DNA of 64,000 bases from Lactobacillus kitasatonis DSM 16761 = JCM 1039. Lineage in GTDB: Bacteria; Bacillota; Bacilli; Lactobacillales; Lactobacillaceae. The stretch is from NCBI RefSeq assembly GCF_000615285.1, contig NZ_BALU01000007.1:1-64000 (forward strand), read 5' to 3'. A program made the position numbers and the translations under genes. Shown piece by piece: positions 33,472 to 43,545 of the stretch (position 1 is the first letter of the stretch; the number at the start of each line of letters is the position of its first letter). The notes under the pieces were generated by a model. The model was not told where the DNA came from. It saw nothing but the letters and a program-made list of their open reading frames with translations, and did no database searches.

Positions 33472-34230
33472 TTTCCTAATCCCCTATGTTTTGAAATTTC
33501 GTTTTAATAAAGTATTTTTATCTTAATTCCCGATGTATAAACTCAAAGTTTGAGAAGTAGTCGGTTTCTCAAACATCCGCTATAAGTTTCTTCAATAGAT
33601 AAGATTAGCAGGATTAATAACAAATTCTATATGCGTAAACATTTAATAACGGATTTAGAAATAACAAAGTATATAGTTTTGCTACTGATTTGTAGCTAAA
33701 AGGTTGCTGCTGCGCTATTTTGCTGTCAGAAATAATAAACCTATACGGCTAATAAATAATTTTGTTTTTTTTTACTAAAAAATGAAATATATAAAATAAT
33801 TAATAGATATAACCTATGTTATTTTAGATAAATAAAATTATCAAGCTAAAGATTGCCGTCATACCGGCAAATATAAGCACTTCCTTTATATTAACTATAT
33901 GAGTATATAAATAATAAATAGGAATAATTGCTAGTTTGTAAAAAAACATAATATATGGTCAAAAAGGCCACCTTTGACTAAATATGAAGGTGAAAACTAT
34001 ATAAAATAGCCAAAATATTCATTATCTCAAATTAATGCTATACGTTATACAAAAAAGACCTCATTTGAAATAACAGCTGGCTGAAACTGTTTCTGACTTA
34101 AAACAGTCTTTTTTATAAAAAGGAACGTGACATACATTGTATATAAGGTAGAAAAAAGGCTTTTAGTTTACTAAAAAATATTTCACGAGGCGAAACGAGT
34201 TCCAAGCCACGAAACAAAGTCCGAAGCTAT
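33472..34230. other. Gene-poor AT-rich stretch
   Basis: Contains small hairpins (TTGCCG / CGGCAA near 33853; CACCTTT / AAGGTG near 33969), a possible 18-codon minus-strand hydrophobic ORF (33824-33880) and a terminator at 34086. No supported protein gene of usual size. Confidence 0.4.
34086..34116 (+). terminator. Terminator upstream of the GH4 gene
   Basis: ACTGTTT and AAAACAGT around CTGACTT, then TTTTTT. Confidence 0.65.
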
Positions 34231-34267
34231 TGAAAACGGATACATTTAGCAAAATTGATGGTATAAA
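34231..34267 (+). promoter_or_regulatory. cre-overlapped promoter of the GH4 gene
   Basis: TGAAAACGGATACA (34231-34244) matches the cre consensus with one mismatch and overlaps a weak -35 (GATACA, 34239); 17 bases later is TATAAA (34262-34267). Glucose repression is expected. Confidence 0.6.
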
Positions 34268-34287
34268 TATAACCGTAAGGTAAATGA

Positions 34288-35672
<1,385 letters not shown>

Positions 35673-35710
35673 TCCAAACTAAACTACACACCTTATAAAA
35701 CAAAAAATTG

Positions 35711-35748
35711 AAAGGATAACCGTCAATGTGGCGGCTATCCTTTTTTTG
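35711..35748 (+). terminator. Terminator after the GH4 gene
   Basis: AGGAT-ACCG pairs with CGG-TATCCT, then seven T. Confidence 0.7.
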
Positions 35749-35804
35749 GTTAACATGATATTCTTTGAGTAAAGGCAAAACATAGGAAAGAAAGGAAAAA
35801 GCAG

Positions 35805-36575
35805 ATGGATTTAGAAGCAGCAGTCATGAAGAATAAAGAAGGCTTTAACGAAACTGACAAGGCGATTGTGAGCTATTTATTGCAATATCCAGAAGCTGCC
35901 AGCAAGTTGAGCCTGATGGAATTAGCTCAGAAGCTGTATGTTTCTAAGTCCGCTATTTTCCGTTTGAGTAAAAAGCTGGGACTGAGCGGCTTTAGCGAAT
36001 TGAAGTTTGAACTGTCTGAACTAACAGCTAAAAGAACACAGCGTGAAAAATATGCACAAGGGCTGGATTTTGACGCTAATTTGCAGAAGATCCTTGAAGA
36101 GACTGTTAAGTATTTCAAGGGCCTGAATTTGACCGATTTGTTCAATGATTTGGATCAAGCTGAGACGATCTATATTTATTCAACTGGTTGGCAGCAGCAA
36201 ATTATCGCGGAATATTTAGCCCATTCCTTTTTCTTAATTGGTAAAAAAGCGATTATTCTGCCGAGTGCACGTGATGAGGTATCTATGCTGGGACGGTCAG
36301 TTGCAACCAATGATATGCTGTTTGTGATTTCATTTGGCGGTTTTAACAAGACGATTATTGAAGAATTGAAAAAGATCGATGCGGTCAATAATCAGCTGAA
36401 GCTGGTTTCTTTGACCAGTTGGCAGCCAGGGAAGATTGCGTCGCTGAGTGATTACAGCTTCTTCTTTAGAACGACACCGTTTCAATTCAGTAATCAAAAT
36501 GCGGTCACGTTCAGCTCAGCCTATGTTTTGATTGATTTGTTGATGAATGAATACGGCAAGCATTGCGGTTTGTAA
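35805..36575 (+). CDS. RpiR/MurR-family regulator with SIS domain
   Basis: A 256-residue regulator. Residues about 10-75 form the RpiR helix-turn-helix (SLMELAQKLYVSKSAIFRLS, KKLGLSGFSELKFEL); residues about 110-240 form a SIS sugar-phosphate-binding domain (ETIYIYSTGWQQQIIAEYL, DMLFVISFGGFNKTIIEEL). It probably senses a phosphosugar produced by the upstream GH4 enzyme and controls that gene. It lies 18 bases before ansA and may be co-transcribed with it. AAAGGAAAA ribosome binding site. Confidence 0.85.
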   Translation: MDLEAAVMKNKEGFNETDKAIVSYLLQYPEAASKLSLMELAQKLYVSKSAIFRLSKKLGLSGFSELKFELSELTAKRTQREKYAQGLDFDANLQKILEETVKYFKGLNLTDLFNDLDQAETIYIYSTGWQQQIIAEYLAHSFFLIGKKAIILPSARDEVSMLGRSVATNDMLFVISFGGFNKTIIEELKKIDAVNNQLKLVSLTSWQPGKIASLSDYSFFFRTTPFQFSNQNAVTFSSAYVLIDLLMNEYGKHCGL

Positions 36576-36593
36576 AAATAGAGGGTAACGGTT

Positions 36594-37589
36594 ATGAAAA
36601 AATTATTATTGCTATCAACAGGGGGCACGATTGCTTCTGTAGCATCTAACGCTGGTTTGGTACCTAAGGAAACTGGCGAAGAATTGATCAAGATGCTAGG
36701 TAAATTGCCTTATGATATCCACGTTAAGGATATTTTGCAGCTGGATTCATCCAACATTCAGCCAGAAGAATGGAAGTTTATCGCGCAAAATATCTATAAA
36801 TACCGCAATGATTATGATGGCATCGTCGTTTCACACGGGACGGATACGATGGCTTACACCGCTTCTATGCTGTCTTTCATGCTAAAGAATATAAATATCC
36901 CAGTCGTGTTAACGGGGAGTCAGGTGCCAATTAACGTCGTTTTGAGTGACGCCCACGATAATTTGCGTTTGGCATTTGCGGCGGCTGCTACTTGTCCGCC
37001 AGACATTTATTTGGTCTTCCACAACAAGGTAATGCTGGGCTGTCGTTCAGTTAAGGTGCGGACAACCAACTTTGATGCCTTTGAAAGTGTGAATGTACCA
37101 CCTGTAGCTACTGTTTCTTCAGATGGATTGGTCTTTAATACTGACGATCATTTCCAAAAGAAGCACGATGGCGAGCCAGTTTTGAATACCAAAATTAATT
37201 CACATGTTTCTTTGGTCAAATTGTTCCCTGGTTTTGATCCCAATTTGCTCTTTGCGATGGTAGACAGCGGCTGTCGCGGGATTGTTATTGAAGCCTATGG
37301 TTTAGGCGGGATGAACTTCATTCGTCGTAACATGGTGGCCGCAATCGGTAAATTAATTCGCCGCGGCATCCCTGTCGTCGCCAGCAGCCAATGCTTGTAT
37401 GAACGTAGCGATTTAACTAAATATGAAGTAGGACGTGAAGCTCTACTGGAAGGTGCGATCAGTGCGTGCGATATGACGTCTGAGAGTGCGATCACTAAGT
37501 TGATGTGGGCCTTAGGTCAAGGTATGGACGTTCATGAAATCGATGATTTCTTTAACACTAATGTGGCTGGCGAAGTAACTCTTAAGTAA
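36594..37589 (+). CDS. ansA: Type I L-asparaginase
   Basis: A 331-residue cytoplasmic asparaginase that hydrolyses asparagine to aspartate and ammonia. The first catalytic Thr is Thr12 in LSTGGTIASV; the second motif VVSHGTDTMAYTASML holds the Thr-Asp pair near residue 84. No signal peptide, so it is the cytoplasmic type. GAGGGTAACG precedes the ATG. Its pairing with a sugar-phosphate regulator is unusual and may only reflect shared transcription. Confidence 0.9.
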   Translation: MKKLLLLSTGGTIASVASNAGLVPKETGEELIKMLGKLPYDIHVKDILQLDSSNIQPEEWKFIAQNIYKYRNDYDGIVVSHGTDTMAYTASMLSFMLKNINIPVVLTGSQVPINVVLSDAHDNLRLAFAAAATCPPDIYLVFHNKVMLGCRSVKVRTTNFDAFESVNVPPVATVSSDGLVFNTDDHFQKKHDGEPVLNTKINSHVSLVKLFPGFDPNLLFAMVDSGCRGIVIEAYGLGGMNFIRRNMVAAIGKLIRRGIPVVASSQCLYERSDLTKYEVGREALLEGAISACDMTSESAITKLMWALGQGMDVHEIDDFFNTNVAGEVTLK

Positions 37590-37684
37590 GTCTAAAAAAT
37601 ATTACAATTTAGTTAAACGTAAGCGCACTCATCATTATTATGCAAGCTCCCTGTATAATATAAAGATAAAGGAGCTGTAGCCAG

Positions 37685-37825
37685 ATGAAGAGTAAAGTTT
37701 TAGAAAAAATTTGGATAATCCTAGCAGCATTAGGCATTGGAATTTCTCTGTTTATTAACAATTCTAATAAGTTAATTGAATCTAAAACAGAGAGTTTTTC
37801 CAACGCAATAATTAGTAAAAAGTAA
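37685..37825 (+). CDS. Small single-pass membrane peptide
   Basis: 46 codons from ATG 37685 with AAAGGAG 8-10 bases upstream and TATAAT near 37655. The peptide has one membrane helix (IWIILAALGIGISLFI, residues 9-24) followed by a polar tail (NNSNKLIESKTESFSNAIIS). It is followed by its own terminator. Not recognised; layout resembles small stress-related membrane proteins. Confidence 0.5.
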   Translation: MKSKVLEKIWIILAALGIGISLFINNSNKLIESKTESFSNAIISKK

Positions 37826-37832
37826 ATTAATT

Positions 37833-37858
37833 CAGTCACGCAAGTGGCTGTTTTTTTG
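37833..37858 (+). terminator. Terminator of the small membrane peptide gene
   Basis: CAGTCAC and GTGGCTG around GCAA, then seven T. Confidence 0.75.
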
Positions 37859-37881
37859 TTTGTAATAAAGAAAAACATGAA

Positions 37882-38181
37882 ATGGACATGAATGAATTGG
37901 ATAATTTTGAAGAAGTAAGAAACAATTTGCAAATGATCGAAGAAATACTTAACCGCATGCCACTTGAACACGGTGGTGAAAACGATGTTTTCGCAGTAAC
38001 TGCAGAAGACATGGATAATTTGCTTAGCAACGTAACGCCAGACATGAGCGGCAAGGATGTAGCAGAAAAGGCTAAAACAATTTTGCACACTTGCCACAAA
38101 GTTTTGAAATTACGTAAGAAGGAAAATCGTTTGACTCCAGAACAAAAATCTTTGCTTGAAGACATCGAAAAGCTTAGCTAA
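37882..38181 (+). CDS. Small helical hypothetical protein
   Basis: 99 residues, acidic, all-helical by appearance (NELDNFEEVRNNLQMIEEIL, then SGKDVAEKAKTILHTCHKVL), no signal or membrane segment. The ribosome binding site is poor, and an ATG two codons later is an alternative. Codon use is typical of expressed genes, so it is likely real. Function unknown; next gene is a lone EIIA, 123 bases downstream. Confidence 0.6.
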   Translation: MDMNELDNFEEVRNNLQMIEEILNRMPLEHGGENDVFAVTAEDMDNLLSNVTPDMSGKDVAEKAKTILHTCHKVLKLRKKENRLTPEQKSLLEDIEKLS

Positions 38182-38304
38182 GAGTTTAATTGGAAATAGA
38201 TTATAAAACGGCCTGAAACAAGTACTGCATAAGCTTCTGTGTTAAAATATCAGTGTAGAAATCGCTTACATTTTATAAAATACAATAATAAAGAGGTAAA
38301 AATC

Positions 38305-38700
38305 ATGGAACTTTTAATTGCAACTCACGAAGGACTTGCTTCAGGCCTAGTTTCTGCACATGACATGCTTGTAGGCAAAAATGATCAAATTATGACAATT
38401 GAACTTAACGACAGTGGCATCAGAGACTTCCGCAGACGTTTCGCTGAATTGATGGACAGACATCAATCAGGTCAAGTTTTGATTTTGACTGATCTTAGAA
38501 ACGGTACGCCACACTTGGTAGCTAAGGAATACGAAGAAGCTCACCCAGACAGCGTAAGAGTAGTTAGTGGTGCTAACTTGCCAATGGTTTTGGAATTAGG
38601 CCACAACTTGATCAGTGCTGATTTGGATGATGCCGCAAGAAGAGCAATCCAAGTTGGTCGTGGCGACATTGATGTCGACAAGAGTATGCAAATAGCATAA
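38305..38700 (+). CDS. Lone mannose-family PTS EIIA
   Basis: About 131 residues from the ATG at 38305 (AAGAGGT upstream); the longer frame from 38239 lacks a ribosome binding site. MELLIATHEGLASGLVSAHD holds the phospho-accepting His8 at the family position, and LTDLRNGTPHLVAKEY matches the EIIA-Man core. No EIIB/C/D genes are adjacent, so it either serves a distant mannose-class PTS or acts as a regulatory EIIA. A terminator follows and also serves the convergent gene. Confidence 0.8.
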   Translation: MELLIATHEGLASGLVSAHDMLVGKNDQIMTIELNDSGIRDFRRRFAELMDRHQSGQVLILTDLRNGTPHLVAKEYEEAHPDSVRVVSGANLPMVLELGHNLISADLDDAARRAIQVGRGDIDVDKSMQIA

Positions 38701-38702
38701 AG

Positions 38703-38733
38703 AAAAGACGGTAGAAATACCGTCTATTTTTTT
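38703..38733. terminator. Bidirectional terminator
   Basis: AGACGGTA and TACCGTCT around GAAA, followed by seven T. Confidence 0.75.
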
Positions 38734-39422
38734 GCAAAAAAGTGCTTAATTTTATCAAAGAGATTTTCTTGTTTTTTATTAGAAGTATCTGCAATAGGTT
38801 GAGTATTATTCTCCTTGTTTTCTTGTTTAGTAGAAGAATAATACTTGGCCTTTTTTAAATTCTTGTTTTGATGATGAACAGTCTTTTTCTTTGTAGTTTT
38901 ATGATCAGATAAGCGAATATGCTGGGTACTTGCGCTCTTTGCTTTTCTGTAAAAATAGTGCTTTTCATCGGTTTGAGCTTCCATGGAAATGTCGGGTCTG
39001 ATGTAGTACAGGTCCTTATTTTCATAGCTATTAATCAAAAAGACCAGAATATCATGTAAGTTGCAAATACAGTGCAAAGCCTGCTTTTTATCAGGTTCTA
39101 GCTTGCTGTCATGAATAGCAGCGTTGCCCATACGACGGACTTCGTCGAACAGATCCATGATGCTGAGTGGGTAATTGACCTCGGAGCGTAGATAGTGCGT
39201 GTCATTTCTCAGATTGCGGTATTCTCCATCGTGAATGGGATAATATTTGTTTAGATTTTCTAGATCAAATATTTTCTTCACAATCGTCTCGAGAAGCAGA
39301 CGCGAGTTGCTGATGACATCGCGGTAATCGTCGATTATGTACAGCTTATAAATTTTGTCTGCGGCAGGATATTGTTCACTGAAGTATTTACTGTCTTTTA
39401 AAAAATCAAAATTAATTTCCAT
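38724..39422 (-). CDS. DUF4145 HEPN-like protein with basic tail
   Basis: A 232-residue protein. Residues about 20-135 form a DUF4145 domain (SNSRLLLETIVKKIFDLENL; FDEVRRMGNAAIHD), a HEPN relative whose RRMGNAAIH segment holds the characteristic Arg and His. The C-terminal third is a low-complexity Lys/Asn/His/Thr-rich tail, ending FDKIKHFFAKK. DUF4145 domains are found alone and fused to nucleases and helicases; the lone form has no fixed function. Start at ATG 39422 with AAGGAAA upstream. Confidence 0.7.
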   Translation of the reverse strand: MEINFDFLKDSKYFSEQYPAADKIYKLYIIDDYRDVISNSRLLLETIVKKIFDLENLNKYYPIHDGEYRNLRNDTHYLRSEVNYPLSIMDLFDEVRRMGNAAIHDSKLEPDKKQALHCICNLHDILVFLINSYENKDLYYIRPDISMEAQTDEKHYFYRKAKSASTQHIRLSDHKTTKKKTVHHQNKNLKKAKYYSSTKQENKENNTQPIADTSNKKQENLFDKIKHFFAKK

Positions 39423-39516
39423 TATGTTTTCCTTTGATTAATTCGAAAAAGATATTTGCTATTTTAGCTCAACTTGTTAACCTAATATAAAAGGCATTTT
39501 CAAGTAGGGTGTTTAT

Positions 39517-40791
39517 ATGAAGAAACATAAAAAACTTTGGGCAACGGGGATTATCATCGTCTTAATCGGTATCCTTGTTGCCGTTAGTAATTTTTATTAT
39601 ACAAAAGATCGACAGATTAGCCGCATTGTGACGAATTTGCGCAATCCAAAAACTGGAATGGCAAAGTATGTTACGGCTTCAACGCCAGATATGAACGTCA
39701 CCGATAGCAGCTTAAAACCGCTCCAAAGCTATTTTAAGGAGCACAAGCAAGCTGCTAATAGACTAGCTTATAACTTGCGTCACAACCAAGATAACGGCGA
39801 AATTCAACTGGAAGAATCTGGTAGATATTTCCTGCTCTTTCCAAAATATACCTTGCGTGTGCAAGTTTATCGTCCGCAGATTAGAACCAACCACGCTGGC
39901 TCAACTTTGCTGATCAATCACAAAAATTTTGGTCGAATGGAAGGTGGCAACCAGAACTACTACCAAGATTTAGGTTTGGTTTTCCCGGGACGTTACCACA
40001 TTTCGGTTAAATCAACGGTTAACGGCCGCAAGCTTGATGCCGACTCCATTGTAAATATTTGGTCAAACAAGACCGTCGATATGAATATCAAGACGGCTAC
40101 TTTCCAAGTGCGCAGCGTACCTAACGGTATTATCTACGTTAATGACCGCAAGGCCGCTAAATTGAACAAGTACGGTAATTATACCTTTAAGGATTATCCA
40201 ATTGCTAAGCGGATGGAAATCTACATTCAAAGTACAGCCGATGGTAAGAAGATCAAATCAGAGACGGTTCGCGACTTATCACAATCAATCAGCTCAGAAT
40301 TTAGTGATAGTGAAGACGACGTGACTGACTACGATAATACATCTGATAGTTATCAAGGTAACGGTGAAAAGGACGTCTACCAAGATGAGGAAGGCGACTA
40401 TATCGTTAACCCAATCTGGCCTGGTTTAATTCAGGCGGGGGATGCTGCTAAGATGCTTTACGACAACTTCAAGGAGCCAGATGCTGAAGCCTTTTCCGAT
40501 GGCAAGGACAACGCCGACTACAAGAAGATCGATAAGCAGGTTAAGGCCTGGAAGAAGAAAAAGAATCTCAAGAAGTACAGCGTGAAGGTTAAAGTCCTTT
40601 CTGTTTTGCCTGGTGTACGCAATTACAGCAATGTGAACTACGAAGTAACCTTTATCAGAAAATTCAAAGATAAGAGTAAAAAGAAAGAGAAGCTGTTATA
40701 CCAGAACGCAATTTTCCATGAAGTTGATGGTCAACAAGAGATTGAAACTCTAGGAAAGTGCAAATTAATCAAAACAAAAACTAGCAATTAA
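39517..40791 (+). CDS. TcaA-like membrane-anchored protein
   Basis: A 424-residue protein with one N-terminal membrane anchor (residues 7-28, LWATGIIIVLIGILVAVSNF) and a large outside part. FKEHKQAANRLAYNL, GSTLLINHKNFG and SVPNGIIYVNDRKAAKLNKY match the repeated domains of TcaA/YvbJ-type proteins linked to glycopeptide and cell-wall stress in Gram-positives. The usual N-terminal zinc ribbon is absent. A long C-terminal domain with an acidic linker (DSEDDVTDYDNTSD) resembles the NTF2-like end of that family. Function by family: envelope stress; unproved here. Confidence 0.65.
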   Translation: MKKHKKLWATGIIIVLIGILVAVSNFYYTKDRQISRIVTNLRNPKTGMAKYVTASTPDMNVTDSSLKPLQSYFKEHKQAANRLAYNLRHNQDNGEIQLEESGRYFLLFPKYTLRVQVYRPQIRTNHAGSTLLINHKNFGRMEGGNQNYYQDLGLVFPGRYHISVKSTVNGRKLDADSIVNIWSNKTVDMNIKTATFQVRSVPNGIIYVNDRKAAKLNKYGNYTFKDYPIAKRMEIYIQSTADGKKIKSETVRDLSQSISSEFSDSEDDVTDYDNTSDSYQGNGEKDVYQDEEGDYIVNPIWPGLIQAGDAAKMLYDNFKEPDAEAFSDGKDNADYKKIDKQVKAWKKKKNLKKYSVKVKVLSVLPGVRNYSNVNYEVTFIRKFKDKSKKKEKLLYQNAIFHEVDGQQEIETLGKCKLIKTKTSN

Positions 40792-40806
40792 AGCTTGATA
40801 TTATAG

Positions 40807-40843
40807 GCTTTTTCACTTGTTCAAAAGTGGGAAAGCTTTTTTT
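40807..40843 (+). terminator. Terminator of the TcaA-like gene
   Basis: GCTTTTTCACTT pairs with AAAGTGGGAAAGC, then TTTTTT. Confidence 0.75.
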
Positions 40844-40857
40844 ATGCCAAAAACAGA

Positions 40858-40906
40858 TTGACAAAGTTTTAATATCATATTACTGTATTAATTGAATAAT
40901 ACAGTA
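40858..40906 (+). promoter_or_regulatory. Promoter with palindromic operator of the BceAB-type transporter
   Basis: TTGACA at 40858-40863, 17 bases, then TACTGT at 40881. The -10 box is the left arm of a perfect palindrome: TACTGTATTA (40881-40890), ATTGAA, TAATACAGTA (40897-40906). A repressor bound here would block transcription. Confidence 0.65.
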
Positions 40907-40937
40907 GAACAAAGCACAGAGAAATGAGGTTTTCAAA

Positions 40938-41687
40938 ATGAATGAAATTCTTGTGGTGGACAATATCACCAAGACTTATGGAAAAAAAGGCGAAAAACAA
41001 TATCAAGCTTTAAAAGGAATTAACTTCAAGGTTGCATCCGGCGAATTCGTTGCAATCATGGGTGCTTCGGGCTCTGGTAAGACAACTTTGTTAAACATTC
41101 TTTCAACGCTTGATAAGCCAACTATTGGTCAAGTTTTTATCAATGGTAAAGACATCAGCAATTTGAACGCTAACCAAATGGCTGACTTTCGTAGTAAAGA
41201 AATTGGTTTTATCTTCCAAGACTTCAACTTATTGGAAAATTTGACCAACCGTGAAAATATTGCGTTGCCACTCAGCTTGCGTGGTATTTTGACTAATCGA
41301 ATTAATCCACTTGTGGATAAAATTGCAGCAAAGTTGGGTATTAAAGAAATTTTGAGCAAATACCCAGCTGAAATTTCTGGTGGTCAAAAGCAACGTGTTG
41401 CTTCAGCTCGTGCCTTGGTTCATGAACCCGCAATTTTGCTAGCCGATGAACCAACCGGTGCGCTGGACTCTAAGAGTGCACGTGAACTTTTGAATACAAT
41501 GGAAAACTTGAATAAAAACGATAGCGTTACAACCTTAATGATTACGCACGATCCATTTTCCGCAAGTTTTGCCAACCGTATTTTATTTATCAAGGACGGT
41601 AAGATCGGTGAACAAATGGTAAAGGGAAACAAGAGCAGAACCGATTTCTACCATGAATTAATTGCTCACTTAGGTACTGAAGAATAG
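40938..41687 (+). CDS. ABC transporter ATPase, BceA/VraD type
   Basis: A 249-residue ATPase: Walker A GASGSGKTTLLN near residue 39, signature SGGQKQRVASARAL, Walker B ILLADEPTGALDS. It belongs with the FtsX-like permease that follows (12 bases later), as in BceAB, VraDE or YxdLM systems that protect against bacitracin or cationic peptides. No two-component system of the Bce type lies beside it; instead a palindrome overlaps the promoter, suggesting control by a dimeric repressor. Typical length for the family. Confidence 0.9.
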   Translation: MNEILVVDNITKTYGKKGEKQYQALKGINFKVASGEFVAIMGASGSGKTTLLNILSTLDKPTIGQVFINGKDISNLNANQMADFRSKEIGFIFQDFNLLENLTNRENIALPLSLRGILTNRINPLVDKIAAKLGIKEILSKYPAEISGGQKQRVASARALVHEPAILLADEPTGALDSKSARELLNTMENLNKNDSVTTLMITHDPFSASFANRILFIKDGKIGEQMVKGNKSRTDFYHELIAHLGTEE

Positions 41688-41699
41688 GAGGTGAGAAGC

Positions 41700-43505
41700 A
41701 TGATTTGGAAACTATCCTTAACTGGGATTAAAAGCAGGTTGAAGGACTACACGGTCTTATTCTCAGGCCTGGTTGTAGCCAGCATGATTTTCTACATGTT
41801 CTTGACTTTGGCCATTAATCCCGGCTTTATGAGTCACGACGTTAACGCGCCAGGGCAATACTTGAGCTTTATCTTTGGTTTTGGTATTGTTCTGCTTGCA
41901 ATTATCACTTTTGTATATTTGGTTTATGCCAATTCGTTCCTGCTCCGCATGCGCCAGCATGACTACGGCATGTTCATGATGTTAGGAGCAAAAAGCTCCA
42001 GGATCGGCTTGCTGATCTTCTGCGAAACTTTGCTTACAGGGATGCTTGCTGCGATACTTGGTATCGTCATCGGTTTTGGCCTAACTGCAATCGTTTCGAA
42101 GGTTTTGATTGCTAGTTTAGGTTTGAAGATTACGCATTTCCAAATTGTTTTGCCTAGCGCAATTATTTGGACATTGATCTTCTTTATCGCAATTTTCTTT
42201 CTTGCTGCTTTAAGAAATGTACATAAACTTGTTCGAAGCAAGGTTATCGACCTGCTTCACGAAAGTCAAAAGCCAATTAAACTTAGCCGTAAAAATGGCT
42301 TAAGAGTTTTTGAAGCTATCTTAGGTATCGTACTTTTGGCTGTCGGCTACTACGTTATGGGATTACCAGCCATCGCTATCATCCCAATTGCACTAGTTAC
42401 TATCGTTGCTGGTACCTACTTTACTTTTGACTCTCTCTTCACTCTCATCATTAATTTCTTACTTAAAAGAAAGAACTTCGCATATCGTGGCATTCGTATG
42501 TTTACACTTGGACAATTAAAGTTCAGAATCCGCGACTATACCCGTATTCTTTCAGTTATCTCATTACTTTTCGCATTAGCGCTTGGTGCTATTACCGTTG
42601 GTCTTAACTTCAATTCATTGAAGGACCAAGCTGTAAAAAGCACATACTATGACGCCACAATCGTTGAAAACAGTCCTGCTGTTCAAAAGAATGTGGATAA
42701 ATTAGACATTAAAACCAGATCGACATATCACTATGTTGAAACTAAAAAAGACGTTTACTTCGACAGAAGTGAATTTGAAAAGACACCATTAAAAGACATT
42801 CAGTTTAAACAAAAAGGCAATAACTTCCCAACATATAAGCCAATTGCTTTTAAGATTAGCGAATTAACTAAGAAAAATAGTTATGCTAATAGTGTTTTGG
42901 GGATGCAAGCTAATACTGGAAACAAGGCAATCAAACTTGTTTCATCAGATCAGTTAAAAAAGATTCAAGGACAAAAGAAGTTTATTACTTTTATCACAGT
43001 CAAAAACTTTGTTAAAGATTATCCAACTTTGACCAAGCTGGAAAAGGTGCAAATGGCTTCCAATCCTGCTATGGCTCAAGCTTTGTCACAAACCAAGCCA
43101 TTCTCATACCAAATGGTGCTTGGCTATACCAGTGGTTTCGAATTCATGGGTTTTTTCCTAGGAATAGCATTCCTCACCATGCTCGCATCCACATTGATGT
43201 TCAAAGTTTTGAGCGGCGCCGCCAGCGACAAGATGCGCTACGAAATGCTTTACAAGATCGGTACTAGAAGAAAGATCCTCAAGCAATCAATCAGACACGA
43301 AATTGGTGTATTATTCCTTCTTCCTGGAGTCCTCGGTGTGATCGACGTGTTGTTTGGTCTGAGATTGTTTACAGCCCTTTTGCCACATCCATACATGGGC
43401 TTCTGGGTACCATTCTTGATCTTCATTGTTCTCTACTTCATTTACTATGCTGTGACTGTTAAGCTGTATGAAAATCTTGTTTTGAAAAATAATAAGCATA
43501 AATAA
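41700..43505 (+). CDS. FtsX-like ABC permease, BceB type
   Basis: About 601 residues from ATG 41700 (GGAGG 8 bases upstream); a GTG at 41691 overlaps that site. Layout: membrane segments at about residues 18-38, 55-80, 105-135, 150-170, 205-260, 285-305, an extracellular domain (about 310-480) and three C-terminal segments (about 490-595). This ten-helix BceB-like arrangement with a large loop is typical of peptide-antibiotic detoxification permeases. The loop here (about 170 residues) is shorter than in BceB proteins. It is translated from the same mRNA as the ATPase. Confidence 0.85.
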   Translation: MIWKLSLTGIKSRLKDYTVLFSGLVVASMIFYMFLTLAINPGFMSHDVNAPGQYLSFIFGFGIVLLAIITFVYLVYANSFLLRMRQHDYGMFMMLGAKSSRIGLLIFCETLLTGMLAAILGIVIGFGLTAIVSKVLIASLGLKITHFQIVLPSAIIWTLIFFIAIFFLAALRNVHKLVRSKVIDLLHESQKPIKLSRKNGLRVFEAILGIVLLAVGYYVMGLPAIAIIPIALVTIVAGTYFTFDSLFTLIINFLLKRKNFAYRGIRMFTLGQLKFRIRDYTRILSVISLLFALALGAITVGLNFNSLKDQAVKSTYYDATIVENSPAVQKNVDKLDIKTRSTYHYVETKKDVYFDRSEFEKTPLKDIQFKQKGNNFPTYKPIAFKISELTKKNSYANSVLGMQANTGNKAIKLVSSDQLKKIQGQKKFITFITVKNFVKDYPTLTKLEKVQMASNPAMAQALSQTKPFSYQMVLGYTSGFEFMGFFLGIAFLTMLASTLMFKVLSGAASDKMRYEMLYKIGTRRKILKQSIRHEIGVLFLLPGVLGVIDVLFGLRLFTALLPHPYMGFWVPFLIFIVLYFIYYAVTVKLYENLVLKNNKHK

Positions 43506-43508
43506 AAA

Positions 43509-43545
43509 AATCAGTTTTCCAATCGGAAAACTGATTTCTTTTTGT
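43509..43545. terminator. Bidirectional terminator
   Basis: AAATCAGTTTTCC and GGAAAACTGATTT around AATC. Confidence 0.8.
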
